Assembly: GCA_963850535.1 (NCBI GenBank)
Contig: CAWKMC010000037.1
Coordinates: 93,988 to 157,987, forward strand
Length of the DNA stretch: 64,000 bases
DNA from: JAMXLO01 sp963850535
GTDB taxonomy: Bacteria; Pseudomonadota; Alphaproteobacteria; Acetobacterales; Acetobacteraceae
Reading direction: 5' to 3'
Every line of letters begins with the position of its first letter. The first letter of the stretch is position 1. The translations under genes were made by a program, and so were the position numbers. Below are positions 45,413-54,532 of the stretch, piece after piece. The notes under the pieces were generated by a model. The model saw nothing but the letters and a program-made list of their open reading frames with translations, ran no database searches and was not told the DNA's origin.

Positions 45413-46743
45413 CAAACTGGCGCCAGCGCCGCACCGGCACGGTTCATCAGTTCGGCAAAGCCCGGAAAGCTCGTGTCAATGAACGCCGCGTCGTCCACCA
45501 TCATCGGCTCCTGAGTCGCCGCGCCGAGTACCAGCGCGGCCATCGCGATCCGATGGTCCATCTGGGTCTGCACCAAGCCGCCCCCGCGCAGGGCCCGGCC
45601 ACCGCCGTGTACGATCAGGTCGTCGCCCTCGACCTCTACGCGCGCGCCGGCAGCCACCAGCAACGCGGCCGTCGCCTCCACGCGGTCGCTCTCCTTGACC
45701 CGCAGCTCCTTCAGCCCCCGCATGCGTGTGGTCCCGGTGGCATGGGCGGCAATCACCGCCAGCACCGGATACTCATCGATCATTATCGGCGCCCGCTCCC
45801 ACGGCACATCAACGCCGCAGAGTTCGCCGTGCGACACATCGAGATCGCCGACCGGCTCTCCGCCCTCAACGCGCCGGTTCGCCACGACGATGTCGGCTCC
45901 CATCTCCGCCAGGGTCGCATAGAAGCCACAGCGCAGCTCGTTCAGTCCGACTGAGGCAATGGATAATCGCGAACCGGGGACCAGTAGCGCTGCGGCCACC
46001 AGGAACGCCGCCGAAGAAGGATCACCTGGCACCGTCACGTCGGCTGCACGTAACTCCGGCTGGCCTTGCAGCGTGATGCTGCGAGTTCGCCCGGACGCTT
46101 CGACCTGCACGCTGGCGCCGAAATGGCGCAACATATTCTCGGTGTGGTCTCGCGTCGCTTCAGGCTCCTCGACGCGGGTGATGCCAGGCGCATTCAGCCC
46201 GCACAACAATACAGCAGATTTCACCTGCGCCGATGGGACGGGCACGCGGTAGTCCAACGGCAACGCTTCGATCGGACCGCGCATTGCCAGAGGCAACCGG
46301 CCACCCTCCCGTGCTTCGAACCGGGTTCCGCAGGCGGACAGCGGGTCGATAACCCGCCGCATCGGCCGCCGGCGCAGGCTGGCGTCGCCGGTCATCACGG
46401 CGAACATCGGATACGACGCCAGCACACCGCACAGCAGTCGCGCCGCCGTTCCCGAATTGCCCATGTCCAGCACGTCGGCCGGCTCTACCAGGCCACCAAC
46501 GCCACGGCCGGAAACGCGCCACGTTCCATCGGTATCATGCGCCACCTCGGCGCCGAGAGCGCACATGGCTGCCGCCGTGCGCAGCACGTCCTCCCCCTCC
46601 AGCAGGCCGGTGATGCGGGTCTCTCCCACAGCCAGCGCGCCGAACATCAACGCTCGATGGCTGATCGACTTGTCGCCGGGCACGGTGACCCGACCGGTCA
46701 GCGGTGCGGCGGCGCGACGGGATGCCATGCGGAAGCTGTCCAT
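45412..46743 (-). CDS. aroA: 3-phosphoshikimate 1-carboxyvinyltransferase (EPSP synthase)
   Basis: A 443-residue EPSP synthase in the shikimate pathway. The N-terminal lysine motif is VPGDKSISHRALMFGALA (K25), then DMGNSGTAARLLCGVL and LPLDYRVPVPSAQVKSAVLL. RGLKELRVKESDRV and the end QMDHRIAMAALVLG hold further active-site residues. The segment GNSGTAARL with Ala at the second position after Thr places it near the class II (less glyphosate-sensitive) enzymes, a tentative reading. The start at 46743 is preferred over 46773. It is divergent from the zinc-ribbon gene at 46891. Confidence 0.96.
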   Translation of the reverse strand: MDSFRMASRRAAAPLTGRVTVPGDKSISHRALMFGALAVGETRITGLLEGEDVLRTAAAMCALGAEVAHDTDGTWRVSGRGVGGLVEPADVLDMGNSGTAARLLCGVLASYPMFAVMTGDASLRRRPMRRVIDPLSACGTRFEAREGGRLPLAMRGPIEALPLDYRVPVPSAQVKSAVLLCGLNAPGITRVEEPEATRDHTENMLRHFGASVQVEASGRTRSITLQGQPELRAADVTVPGDPSSAAFLVAAALLVPGSRLSIASVGLNELRCGFYATLAEMGADIVVANRRVEGGEPVGDLDVSHGELCGVDVPWERAPIMIDEYPVLAVIAAHATGTTRMRGLKELRVKESDRVEATAALLVAAGARVEVEGDDLIVHGGGRALRGGGLVQTQMDHRIAMAALVLGAATQEPMMVDDAAFIDTSFPGFAELMNRAGAALAPV

Positions 46744-46890
46744 GGTTCGGTTGATAGCTGCACCAAGCGACATGGAACAAGGTGCGGCATAGGGGGGTCG
46801 GACACGGCAGTGGCGACAACCATTTGACACTGGCCGGCCGCGGTGGCATGGGCGCCCGCTTTCACACGCCAACCCTGCGAGGCTTACCGG

Positions 46891-47229
46891 ATGGCGAAGC
46901 CTGAACTAGGCACCAAGCGCGTCTGCGTCGCCTGCGGCGCGCGCTTCTATGACCTGACCAAAGTCCCTGCTGTGTGCCCGAAATGCAGCACCGAACAGCC
47001 GATCGAACAACCGCGTCCACGCCGCACTGGTGGCAATGTCGTTGAGGATCGCCGGCCGAAGAAGCCCGCACCTGCCCCTGGGCTGGAGGAGGCGGACATC
47101 GAGGTGGAGGGCGTCGAAGAGGAAAGCGAGGAGGACATCATCGAGGATGCCGCAGACCTCGAGGACGACGCCGACGCTATCGGCCCGGACATCGAGGTGG
47201 AATCGGACACCGACGAGACGGAACGATAG
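46891..47229 (+). CDS. TIGR02300-type acidic zinc-ribbon protein
   Basis: A 112-residue alphaproteobacterial protein. The N-terminus (MAKPELGTKRVCVACGARFY) has the first Cys pair, and CPKC at residues about 31-34 the second, forming a zinc ribbon. From residue 65 on it is extremely acidic (EEADIEVEGVEEESEEDIIE). It is found beside aroA in many alphaproteobacteria; no function is known. It starts at the ATG at 46891 after GAGGCTTACCGG. Confidence 0.92.
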   Translation: MAKPELGTKRVCVACGARFYDLTKVPAVCPKCSTEQPIEQPRPRRTGGNVVEDRRPKKPAPAPGLEEADIEVEGVEEESEEDIIEDAADLEDDADAIGPDIEVESDTDETER

Positions 47230-47232
47230 TCG

Positions 47233-47712
47233 CTACAACGGCGAGCCGTCCTTCCGCGTGTAGAGCCACTTGCCGTCGGGCCCCATCACCGCCTTCAGGT
47301 CGTCATCGGGATACGTGCCCTGGTCACCAGGCAAGCGGTCGCCGATCTCCAGGATTACGACGTCGGCTGCGCTGCGGTTCTCCAGCTGGTGAGCGGTGCC
47401 ACCCGCTGGGAATCCGGCGCACATGCCTGGCGACAGCTCCGTTTCCCCTGCTTCGGTGACCAGAGTGGGCGTTCCCTCCAGCACGTAGACGAACTCGTCG
47501 GAACGGGTGTGGCGATGGTGTAGTGCCGACCACGCGCCCGGCGACAGACGCGTAAGGTTCACGCCAAAAATGCTCAGTCCGAACGGATCGCCCAGCGGGC
47601 GCTTCTCCCGGCCGGCGACGCGAGCCAGAAGATGGGCGGGGTAACCAGAGGCCCTCGCACGCACCGGTGCATCGGTTGCGCAGATTGCGGACGGGTGAAC
47701 TGTATCAACCAT
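47233..47712 (-). CDS. Cupin-domain protein
   Basis: A 159-residue protein with one cupin. Both motifs are intact: SALHHRHTRSDEFVYVLEGT, carrying two His and a Glu, and ELSPGMCAGFPAGGTAHQLE with the last His. It should bind a metal. The C-terminus (DDLKAVMGPDGKWLYTRKDG) is typical of a small family of cupins next to sugar or amino-acid genes. It overlaps the end of the YdcF-like gene by eight bases. The ligand is unknown. Confidence 0.85.
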   Translation of the reverse strand: MVDTVHPSAICATDAPVRARASGYPAHLLARVAGREKRPLGDPFGLSIFGVNLTRLSPGAWSALHHRHTRSDEFVYVLEGTPTLVTEAGETELSPGMCAGFPAGGTAHQLENRSAADVVILEIGDRLPGDQGTYPDDDLKAVMGPDGKWLYTRKDGSPL

Positions 47713-48202
47713 GGTGGTTCCTCCTGATGCGCGACAGTATCGCGAGCAGGCAATCGTATGGCAGTGCCGGAACTTCGCGCAGCCATCGATAACAGCGGCG
47801 CCACCAATGGGTGGCCGCCGGAACGATGGGCGGGATGGCGGCGCGTGCGGGCAGACCTAACAGGCGCAACAGCAGCACGCAGCGTAAGAGGTGGTAGAGG
47901 CTACTCGCGGCGAACACCGGTGCGCCGATGCCGCGCGAGCGAAGCAGCGATACAACGGCGCGCGCGGACGACAGCGTGTCGGTGCCGGTCTCCTCGAGCA
48001 GGATGCGCGCGTCCGGTACGCCGCGGGCCTGCAGCAGCGCCGCAATCACTGACGCCTCCGACGGACCGTGCTGCCCAACCGCACCGGTGGGGACGAACAA
48101 CGGATCGGCAAAGCGGGCGGCGAAGGACACGGCGGCCGTCGCACGCAGCACCAGCGTCGTGCTCGGTCTTCCGCCGGAGCGGACTGCGGCGCCGAAGATC
48201 AC
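47705..48202 (-). CDS. YdcF-like (DUF218) family protein
   Basis: A 165-residue DUF218/YdcF-type protein. The pattern IFGAAVRSGGRPSTTLVLR, then FVPTGAVGQHGPSEASVIAA and EETGTDTLSSARAV is typical, including the acidic and Gly-rich loops that bind a nucleotide-like ligand in E. coli YdcF. It starts at GTG 48202, the first start after an in-frame stop. Membrane anchors seen in larger relatives (SanA, ElyC) are missing at the N-terminus. It is followed by the cupin gene with an eight-base overlap. Physiological role unknown. Confidence 0.78.
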   Translation of the reverse strand: MIFGAAVRSGGRPSTTLVLRATAAVSFAARFADPLFVPTGAVGQHGPSEASVIAALLQARGVPDARILLEETGTDTLSSARAVVSLLRSRGIGAPVFAASSLYHLLRCVLLLRLLGLPARAAIPPIVPAATHWWRRCYRWLREVPALPYDCLLAILSRIRRNHHG

Positions 48203-48222
48203 GATGACTGCGTCAGGTCAAT

Positions 48223-49191
48223 TCAGCAGGCGATTGGACGGCCGGTCTCGGCCGACGAGACGAGCGCCTCGAACGCTGTGATGGTCGCCAGCATCTGGTC
48301 AGTGGTGATCGGATAGGCCGAACGGCCGGTGACCGCATCGGCGAACGCCTCCAGTTCGAGCCGGAGCGAATCCACACGACCAAAGCGCAGCATCTGGAAC
48401 GGCTTACCGCTGCGGCGAAGCACCAATGCAGTATCGCCAATAGCCTCCACCGAACCGGCGCGGCCGAACACATGGACGCGCCGATAATCGGCCGTCGAGC
48501 GCAGCGTTGCGAACAATCCAGTGGCTCCCGCGGTGAAGCGGAATATGGCCGACAGCATGTCGGTGGGATCGGGCGGCGACTTGCGTGTCACCAGTTGTGC
48601 CGTCACCGACTGCACCGACCCCATCAGGTGCACGAACGCATCCAGCACGTGGATGCCCGCACCGGTCATCCCGCCAGCCGGCAATTCGGCAGGCGAGTGG
48701 CGCCAAACGCCGAAGTGGCGCCCGGCATTCTCGTTGCTGGTGTGGCCTTCGATGTGCATCGGTTCGCCCAGCTCACCTGCACCGACGATGCGGTGCATCT
48801 CCTGCATGTTGGGCCAGAACCGGTGGTTCTCGCCCACGGCCAGCACCACGCCGGAGTGCTGGCAGGCCTCGATCGCGCGAGCGGCATCTGCTCGGGTCAG
48901 GGCGAGCGGCTTTTCGCAGAGCACCGGCTTTCCTGCCTGCGCCACAGCCACAATCTGATCGGCGTGCAGTGAGTGCGGTGTGGCCAGCACCACGGCCTCC
49001 ACGCGGTCATCGGCCAGCAGCGCATCCAGGGAGGACGAGAGCGCCAGCCCGTGCCGTTCGGCGAACGCAGCGACCGGCGCGGTGTCGCGGCAGGCGCCGC
49101 GCACGAAGCGGAGGTGCTCACTCTTGCCCTGGACCGCTTCGACTAGGTTCTTGCCCCACCAGCCGAGGCCGACGATGCCGGCGGTGATCAT
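48223..49191 (-). CDS. Gfo/Idh/MocA family oxidoreductase
   Basis: A 322-residue NAD(P)-dependent dehydrogenase. The Rossmann start TAGIVGLGWWGKNLVEAV and the family lysine in GKPVLCEKPLALT are clear, followed by the C-terminal open-sheet domain (GGMTGAGIHVLDAFVHLMG). It oxidises a sugar, inositol or related compound. I chose the ATG at 49191, which overlaps the binding-protein stop (ATGA); a longer open frame to 49803 is only the antisense-like shadow of that gene. The coupling suggests that it works on the ligand taken up by that protein. Confidence 0.9.
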   Translation of the reverse strand: MITAGIVGLGWWGKNLVEAVQGKSEHLRFVRGACRDTAPVAAFAERHGLALSSSLDALLADDRVEAVVLATPHSLHADQIVAVAQAGKPVLCEKPLALTRADAARAIEACQHSGVVLAVGENHRFWPNMQEMHRIVGAGELGEPMHIEGHTSNENAGRHFGVWRHSPAELPAGGMTGAGIHVLDAFVHLMGSVQSVTAQLVTRKSPPDPTDMLSAIFRFTAGATGLFATLRSTADYRRVHVFGRAGSVEAIGDTALVLRRSGKPFQMLRFGRVDSLRLELEAFADAVTGRSAYPITTDQMLATITAFEALVSSAETGRPIAC

Positions 49192-50774
49192 CCGGTGCGG
49201 CGCACGTTCCAGAAAATCACGAAGCCTTCCGGCACGCCGGTGATGTCTTTCTGAAACGCCGTCGGCTGCTGCGCCAATCCGAGTGGATAGTACGGCACGT
49301 CCTCGAACGCCTGACGCTGAATCGCCTCGCCTATGCTCTTCTGCGCAGCCGCGTCTTCCGCGTTGAACCACGCCTCTCGCAGTTCTTCTATCTTTGGCAT
49401 TGTCGGCCAGCCAAACCAGGCGTTCTTGCCGTTGCCGCGCAACGGCAAGTGGCTCGCCGGAATAGAGAAATCGAGGCCTGAGAAGCCAGTGCAGAACATG
49501 TTCCAACCACCTTCCGCCGGTGGTTTGGTCAGTGCACGACGTTGCACCAAAGTGCCCCAGTCGGTCGCCTGATATTCTACGTTTATCCCGACGCGCTTCA
49601 GCACATCGGCGGTAAGTTCGGCGAGCGGATAATTGGTGGGCTGATCGGTTGCGCCCATCAGCACCACTTTCTCCCCCTGATACCCAGCCTTCTCCAGCGC
49701 CGTCTTGACCGCCGCATAGTCGCGCTTGCCGGTCAAAGCCGAAAGGCCCGCATCGTTCGCAAGTGGCGACGAAGGCGGGAAGTAACCGCATGGTACTGAC
49801 CAAAGCGAGGTGTCCTCGCCCATCATCGCCAACATGAACTCTTTCTGGTCGATCGCACCCATCAGCGCTTGACGCACTGCCGGCTTATCGAACGGCGGAT
49901 ACAAGTGATTGGGCCGCAGCAGATATGGGTAGCCGGTGCTATCCGTGATCACTGTCTGAACGTCAGCCTTGCGCAGCACGGGCATCAAATCCCCCGATGG
50001 ATTCTCCCACCAATCCATCTCCCGCGCCTGCATGACGGCAGCCTTGGTCGCGAGGTCGGGCATGACGTTCCATTCGACCCGGTCGAAATGCACGATCTTT
50101 GGGCCGGAGGTGAAACTTGCCTCGCCATCCTCGCGCGGCTTGTACTTGTCGAACTTCTCGTAGACGAAGCGCGAGCCCTGCACCCTTTCGTCGGCTTTGA
50201 AGCGGTAGGGCCCACTGCCGACCACCTCGGTAAAGGCCTTGAACGGATCGCTGTCCGCGATGCGCTGCGGCATCATCGCGCACATATTGGAAGCGCCATG
50301 ACACAGCGCGTCTGGCAACAGAGGGAACGGCTGCTTCAGGCGGAAAACGATGGTCTTATCGTCCGGAGCGGACAGCTCCTGCGTACGCGCCATCAATGCC
50401 TGGCCGAACGCATCACGCGCGCCCCATCGCTTGATGGAAGCGACGCAGTCCCGCGCGAGCACTTTCTCGCCGTCGTGGAACACCAAGCCATCGCGCAGGG
50501 TAAGTTTCCAGGTCTTGCCGTCGTCTTCCACGACGTGGCCCGCGACCATCTGCGGCGTCGCCTTGAAGCCTCCCGCCTGCCCGGTCTGCCCGTAAAGGGT
50601 GTCGAACACCATGAAGCCGTGGTTGCGTGTCACATAGGCGGTGGTCCAGATCGGATCGACAACCGCCAGGTCGGACTGAGGGATGAAACGCAGGACGCGC
50701 TTATTCTGCGCCTGTGCGATCGCAGGTAGTGCCAGTGCGGCGGTTGAGGCTGTGAGGAAGGTGCGTCTGTGCAT
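49188..50774 (-). CDS. Peptide-type ABC transporter solute-binding protein
   Basis: A 528-residue family 5 binding protein. It has a signal peptide (MHRRTFLTASTAALALPAIAQ) cleaved after AQA, the block WTTAYVTRNHGFMVFDTLYG and WKLTLRDGLVFHDGEKVLA, typical of this family, and an intact C-terminal lobe. Unlike the two other family 5 proteins in the window it is not frameshifted. No permease or ATPase lies beside it; the partner transporter must be encoded elsewhere. It is divergent from the PhyH gene at 50875. Confidence 0.92.
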   Translation of the reverse strand: MHRRTFLTASTAALALPAIAQAQNKRVLRFIPQSDLAVVDPIWTTAYVTRNHGFMVFDTLYGQTGQAGGFKATPQMVAGHVVEDDGKTWKLTLRDGLVFHDGEKVLARDCVASIKRWGARDAFGQALMARTQELSAPDDKTIVFRLKQPFPLLPDALCHGASNMCAMMPQRIADSDPFKAFTEVVGSGPYRFKADERVQGSRFVYEKFDKYKPREDGEASFTSGPKIVHFDRVEWNVMPDLATKAAVMQAREMDWWENPSGDLMPVLRKADVQTVITDSTGYPYLLRPNHLYPPFDKPAVRQALMGAIDQKEFMLAMMGEDTSLWSVPCGYFPPSSPLANDAGLSALTGKRDYAAVKTALEKAGYQGEKVVLMGATDQPTNYPLAELTADVLKRVGINVEYQATDWGTLVQRRALTKPPAEGGWNMFCTGFSGLDFSIPASHLPLRGNGKNAWFGWPTMPKIEELREAWFNAEDAAAQKSIGEAIQRQAFEDVPYYPLGLAQQPTAFQKDITGVPEGFVIFWNVRRTG

Positions 50775-50874
50775 AGCTTAGTCTCCCAGAGATTATTGTT
50801 GTCTCCTCCCGCGCTTGCCGGCGATGGTGGCGCGGGATTACAGGACTTGTCCATATGCTCAGGATGCCGCCGCC

Positions 50875-51702
50875 ATGAAAACGCTGACTGAAGCCGCAGT
50901 GCGCCAATACCGCGATCTCGGCTATTGTGCTCCGGTGCCGGTTCTCTCCGGCGCCGAAGCCGATGGACTACGGCGCATGCTGGAGACATTCGAGACAAGC
51001 GGCAGAGGCATGCAAGGCGCCGTGCGTCACAAGCCGCATCTGCTGTTCACCTGGCTCAACGATCTGATCCGCCATCCACGCATTCTCGATGCTGTGGAAG
51101 ACATAATCGGTCCTGACATCCTGTGCTGGGGAACGTCGTTCTTTATCAAGGAGCCGCGCAATCCGGGCTACGTCTCGTGGCATCAGGACTCTACTTACTG
51201 GGGTCTCGAGCCGCCGGACATCATCACCGCCTGGGTCGCATTCACCGACAGTAATAGGGCAAACGGCGCGATGCGGGTGATCCCGGAGACGCACAAACTT
51301 GATCAGGTGCCGCACCATGACACCTTCGCCGCCGAGAACCTGCTGTCGCGCGGCCAAGAGATCCTCGTCGATGTCGATGAGCGCAAGGCTGTAATGCTAG
51401 AGCTCGCCGCGGGCGAGATGTCGCTGCACCATGTGCGGTTGATCCATGGTTCAGATCCCAACCCGTCTGACGAGCGACGGATTGGCTTTGCCATCCGCTA
51501 CATTCCGACCTATGTGCGCCAGGTCGCCGGCAGCCACGACACTGCAACGCTGGTGCGCGGCGAGGATCGCTGCCGCAATTTCGAGCCTGAGCAGCGGCCT
51601 GATGCTGATCTGTCGCCAGCCGCGATCGCTCACCACGCCGCTATCACCGGCGCTCACGCCCAGATCCTGATGCGCGGCACCGATCGCGAGATGCGTGCCT
51701 GA
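50875..51702 (+). CDS. Phytanoyl-CoA dioxygenase (PhyH) family protein
   Basis: A 275-residue Fe(II)/2-oxoglutarate dioxygenase. The metal facial triad is H103 and D105 in SWHQDSTYW and H191 in LIHGSDPN; RRIGFAIRYIP holds the 2-oxoglutarate arginine. Related bacterial enzymes hydroxylate ectoine, phosphonates, fatty acids or secondary metabolites. I start it at the ATG at 50875; an open frame back to 50815 has no similarity. It is 31 bases before the Pel-type locus but likely unrelated. Confidence 0.9.
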   Translation: MKTLTEAAVRQYRDLGYCAPVPVLSGAEADGLRRMLETFETSGRGMQGAVRHKPHLLFTWLNDLIRHPRILDAVEDIIGPDILCWGTSFFIKEPRNPGYVSWHQDSTYWGLEPPDIITAWVAFTDSNRANGAMRVIPETHKLDQVPHHDTFAAENLLSRGQEILVDVDERKAVMLELAAGEMSLHHVRLIHGSDPNPSDERRIGFAIRYIPTYVRQVAGSHDTATLVRGEDRCRNFEPEQRPDADLSPAAIAHHAAITGAHAQILMRGTDREMRA

Positions 51703-51733
51703 GCCACAGGGCTCAATCCCGCACGGAGTTCCG

Positions 51734-53306
51734 ATGATGCAGTATGCCGCGGCAGGCTTTGCATTCGCGTTGGTGTGTGCCTCTTGCCCTGTCCCGGCAC
51801 GATCGGGGGAGCACGAGGTGACGATAGCATCCGCGGATCGGCTCTTTGAAGCTGGAGAGTTTGTTCAGGCTCGCAAGCAGTTCGCACAGACAGCCGCTGA
51901 TCAACCCAACAGTTATCCGGCAATTCTCCACCTGGGTCGGATTGCACTACTGTCGAATCAGCTGGAGGCCGTCAGCGTCGGATATGACACACTGCTTCTG
52001 CGTGTCTCCCCGGGGGTGACCGTCAGCAAGACGGCCGAACAAGGCGACGTGCGGCTCACGGTGCAGCCCACCACGGGCGGCACTGGCAGCGAAGTGCTCC
52101 CAGCCGAGGCCGCTACCGAATCAGACAAGGAAGGCGCGCAACGCCTGCGCATGCTGGGCGCCCAGCTCATGGCGCGGACCGGCCAGGCCTCGGAAGCGCG
52201 CGCCCAGTTCGGCGACTTGATCCTGACGATGCCGGAAAATCCCGAGCCGATGAGCGGGCTCGCGGGCGTCGAGCAGACGGCGGGCCGTTGGCGGCAGGCT
52301 CTGTCGCTCTATGAGCGGGCGCAGCAGCTCGATCCGGAAGATCCCTCCATCGCCGATGCTATTGACGCCATCAAACACGAGCACGCGCCGCGTCTGCGCG
52401 CCGACTTCGAGTTCCGCCGCACCAATGCGGGTCAAGGTTCCGGCGTCTCCACCGCGGCGATCGGCGCGCTGAGCGGTCAACAGAATTTCGGCGATGCTTG
52501 GCATCTTGGCGTGTCCATCAATACGGCCGGGGTGGACGCGTCGCAGGTGCAGCAGCCCAGTGGCGTGGTTGAATCCATCACCGGTGTTCGCCAGCGCAGC
52601 GAGCTGTCGCTGCAGCATGACAGCCTCAACGGCATTGTTGTCGCAGCCTCGGCATACCTGACCGGTGCGATCCCCGGCGTTGGGATTCGCGGGCGAGCTA
52701 CCCGACGATCACGGCACCACTTACTTGCGTGCCGACTATCGCCGGCCCGACTGGGATTTCTTCCAGAGCATCGTAGACAACGGAACCACGGACCGAGTCG
52801 CAATCGGCCGGCGTCAGGTAATCATCCAGGATCTGACAGCGCGTCTGGATGTTGGCGCGAATCGCTACAGTCTCCAGGGCTGGCCCAACCTCGCGACGAC
52901 GTTCACCGTCAACGGGGAACTCCGTTTGGCGAATCTCGCCGGCGTGCACGGCCTATCCATCGCCAGCGTGTTGGATGGCGAATACGTTAACAAGATCGCG
53001 ACAGGGATCAACGCAACTGGGGAAACATTCAACCGCATCGATATCACCAACCGCGAAGTCTATGCCGGGGTGCTCGACTATGTCGGCAGCTGGAAGCTGG
53101 ACACCAACAGTCGAGCGCTCAGCTATGAAGTTTCAGTAGGATATGGCGCGGACCGTTACGGCAAATCAGGCCCGATCCTGGCAGCCGTGCTCACCTATCC
53201 TGTGGGTGACTTCGAACTGGGACTGCGGGCCGGCTATGTCAACAATATCGGCCGTACGGCCGGAAGCACGGCGATATTCGCCGGATCGCTGACGCGGTTC
53301 TTCTGA
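51734..53306 (+). pseudogene. TPR and outer-membrane beta-barrel protein, PelB/BcsC-like (frameshift near 52691)
   Basis: A compact export protein of about 524 residues. A signal peptide (MMQYAAAGFAFALVCASC) precedes TPR units (ADRLFEAGEFVQARKQFAQ; GRWRQALSLYERAQQLDPED). From about residue 230 the chain looks like a beta-barrel, and after a frame break near 52691 it continues GELPDDHGTTYLRADYRRPD and ends GSTAIFAGSLTRFF with the terminal aromatic of outer-membrane proteins. It precedes the pelD-like gene by one base. PelB of Pseudomonas is twice as long, so this is a reduced version of the same plan; assignment to PelB rests on context. Confidence 0.72.
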
Positions 53307-53307
53307 A

Positions 53308-54327
53308 ATGCAACTTGCCCGAATGCAACTTGCTCGTGAACCTGGCGCAAAACGACCGGCGCGGGAGCTATTCGGCCTCCGCGTTTCGGCGATTTTAGAG
53401 ACAGTCGTTCTCCTCGGTTTTGCGTTGGCGGCGGACCGGCTGTTGTTCGCGGGCGATCGCTTCACCTCTGTCTCACCACATCCGTTCTGGGCAGTGGTCC
53501 TGCTGATCGCAGCGCAATACGGTACTGGCGAGGCCCTGTTCGCGGCGGCGTTGTCGGGTGCGGCGCTGCTGATCAACAACTTCCCAGAGCAGGGCTTTAA
53601 CGAGGATCTGTATGCCTGGCTGTTGCGCATCAGCTTAAATCCGGTGCTGTGGTGCATCGCCGCTGTCACTCTGGGAGAAATTCGCGCCAGCCATAAACGA
53701 CGAGCCGAAGCCTTGCAGATCGACCTGGTGGAGGCGCAGCAGCAGGCAGAGGCGATCGCCGATGCCTATGACCGCTTGCTGCGGATCAAGACCGACTTGG
53801 AAGCGCAGGTCGCTGGCCAGCGGCAGACCGTACGGACGATGTACGCTGCTGCCCGCGCTATCGAACGCCAAAGCACGGAGGAGGTGCTCGCCGGGATCCC
53901 AGAGGTCGTCGCGGCAGTGCTGCACCCCGAAAAGTTCTCATTCTTCCTGCTTGATCGTCACGAACTGAAGCTTGCCGCCAACCAGGGATGGACCTCCGAC
54001 GATCGGTTTCAACACAGATTCCGAGCAGGGACCCCGCTGTTTGCGGCCGTAGTGGAACAGCGACGTTTGCTTATCGCATCCGAGCCGGAGAACGAAGCCG
54101 TTCTGGGAAAACAAGGCCTGTTGGCCGGCCCCTTGTCCAGTGAGGAGAGTGGTGAGCCATTTGGCATGCTGAAGATCGAGGGTATGCAGTTCCATGAACT
54201 GACGCCGGCGGCCGTGCAAAACTTCCGAATTCTCTGCGAGTGGATCGGCGCCGCCTTTGCTCAAGCCCAACGCTTCGAGCGGCTGCAAGGCGCAAGCAAA
54301 CGGGCCACGTTCGCCTTGGCTGGATAG
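53308..54327 (+). CDS. pelD: PelD-like membrane-GAF protein without GGDEF-like domain
   Basis: A 339-residue protein. Residues about 25-125 hold four membrane spans (AILETVVLLGFALAADRLLF; FWAVVLLIAAQYGTGEALFA; LWCIAAVTLGEI), then a coiled stretch (VEAQQQAEAIADAYDRLLRI) and a GAF domain (about 170-325). This matches the front part of PelD, the inner-membrane regulator of Pel export. The Pseudomonas PelD continues with a degenerate GGDEF domain that binds c-di-GMP; here the protein stops after GAF, and the 200 bases that follow encode no such domain. It lies one base after the PelB-like gene. Confidence 0.75.
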   Translation: MQLARMQLAREPGAKRPARELFGLRVSAILETVVLLGFALAADRLLFAGDRFTSVSPHPFWAVVLLIAAQYGTGEALFAAALSGAALLINNFPEQGFNEDLYAWLLRISLNPVLWCIAAVTLGEIRASHKRRAEALQIDLVEAQQQAEAIADAYDRLLRIKTDLEAQVAGQRQTVRTMYAAARAIERQSTEEVLAGIPEVVAAVLHPEKFSFFLLDRHELKLAANQGWTSDDRFQHRFRAGTPLFAAVVEQRRLLIASEPENEAVLGKQGLLAGPLSSEESGEPFGMLKIEGMQFHELTPAAVQNFRILCEWIGAAFAQAQRFERLQGASKRATFALAG

Positions 54328-54532
54328 TCACAGGCGCACCTCAGTAACCCATCCGGATCTGCCCTTCTAATGCGGATCATCTCCGCCTGAGCGGGCCGGG
54401 TCCGCGAACGGGGCGCTTAGCCGGGGGCGACCTTCGCCTCTGCCCTGCCAATTGGTTCACAGTGATTGTGCGTGATTAACGCCGCGGCAAAACCATGTCC
54501 GCTATCCTTAATTCCGGTTCCGGAGGCCAAAG

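Noticed and set aside
49192..49803. N-terminal extension of the Gfo/Idh dehydrogenase
   Set aside because: The added text is the shadow of the binding-protein gene. The Rossmann motif starts right after the ATG at 49191, which overlaps that gene's stop.
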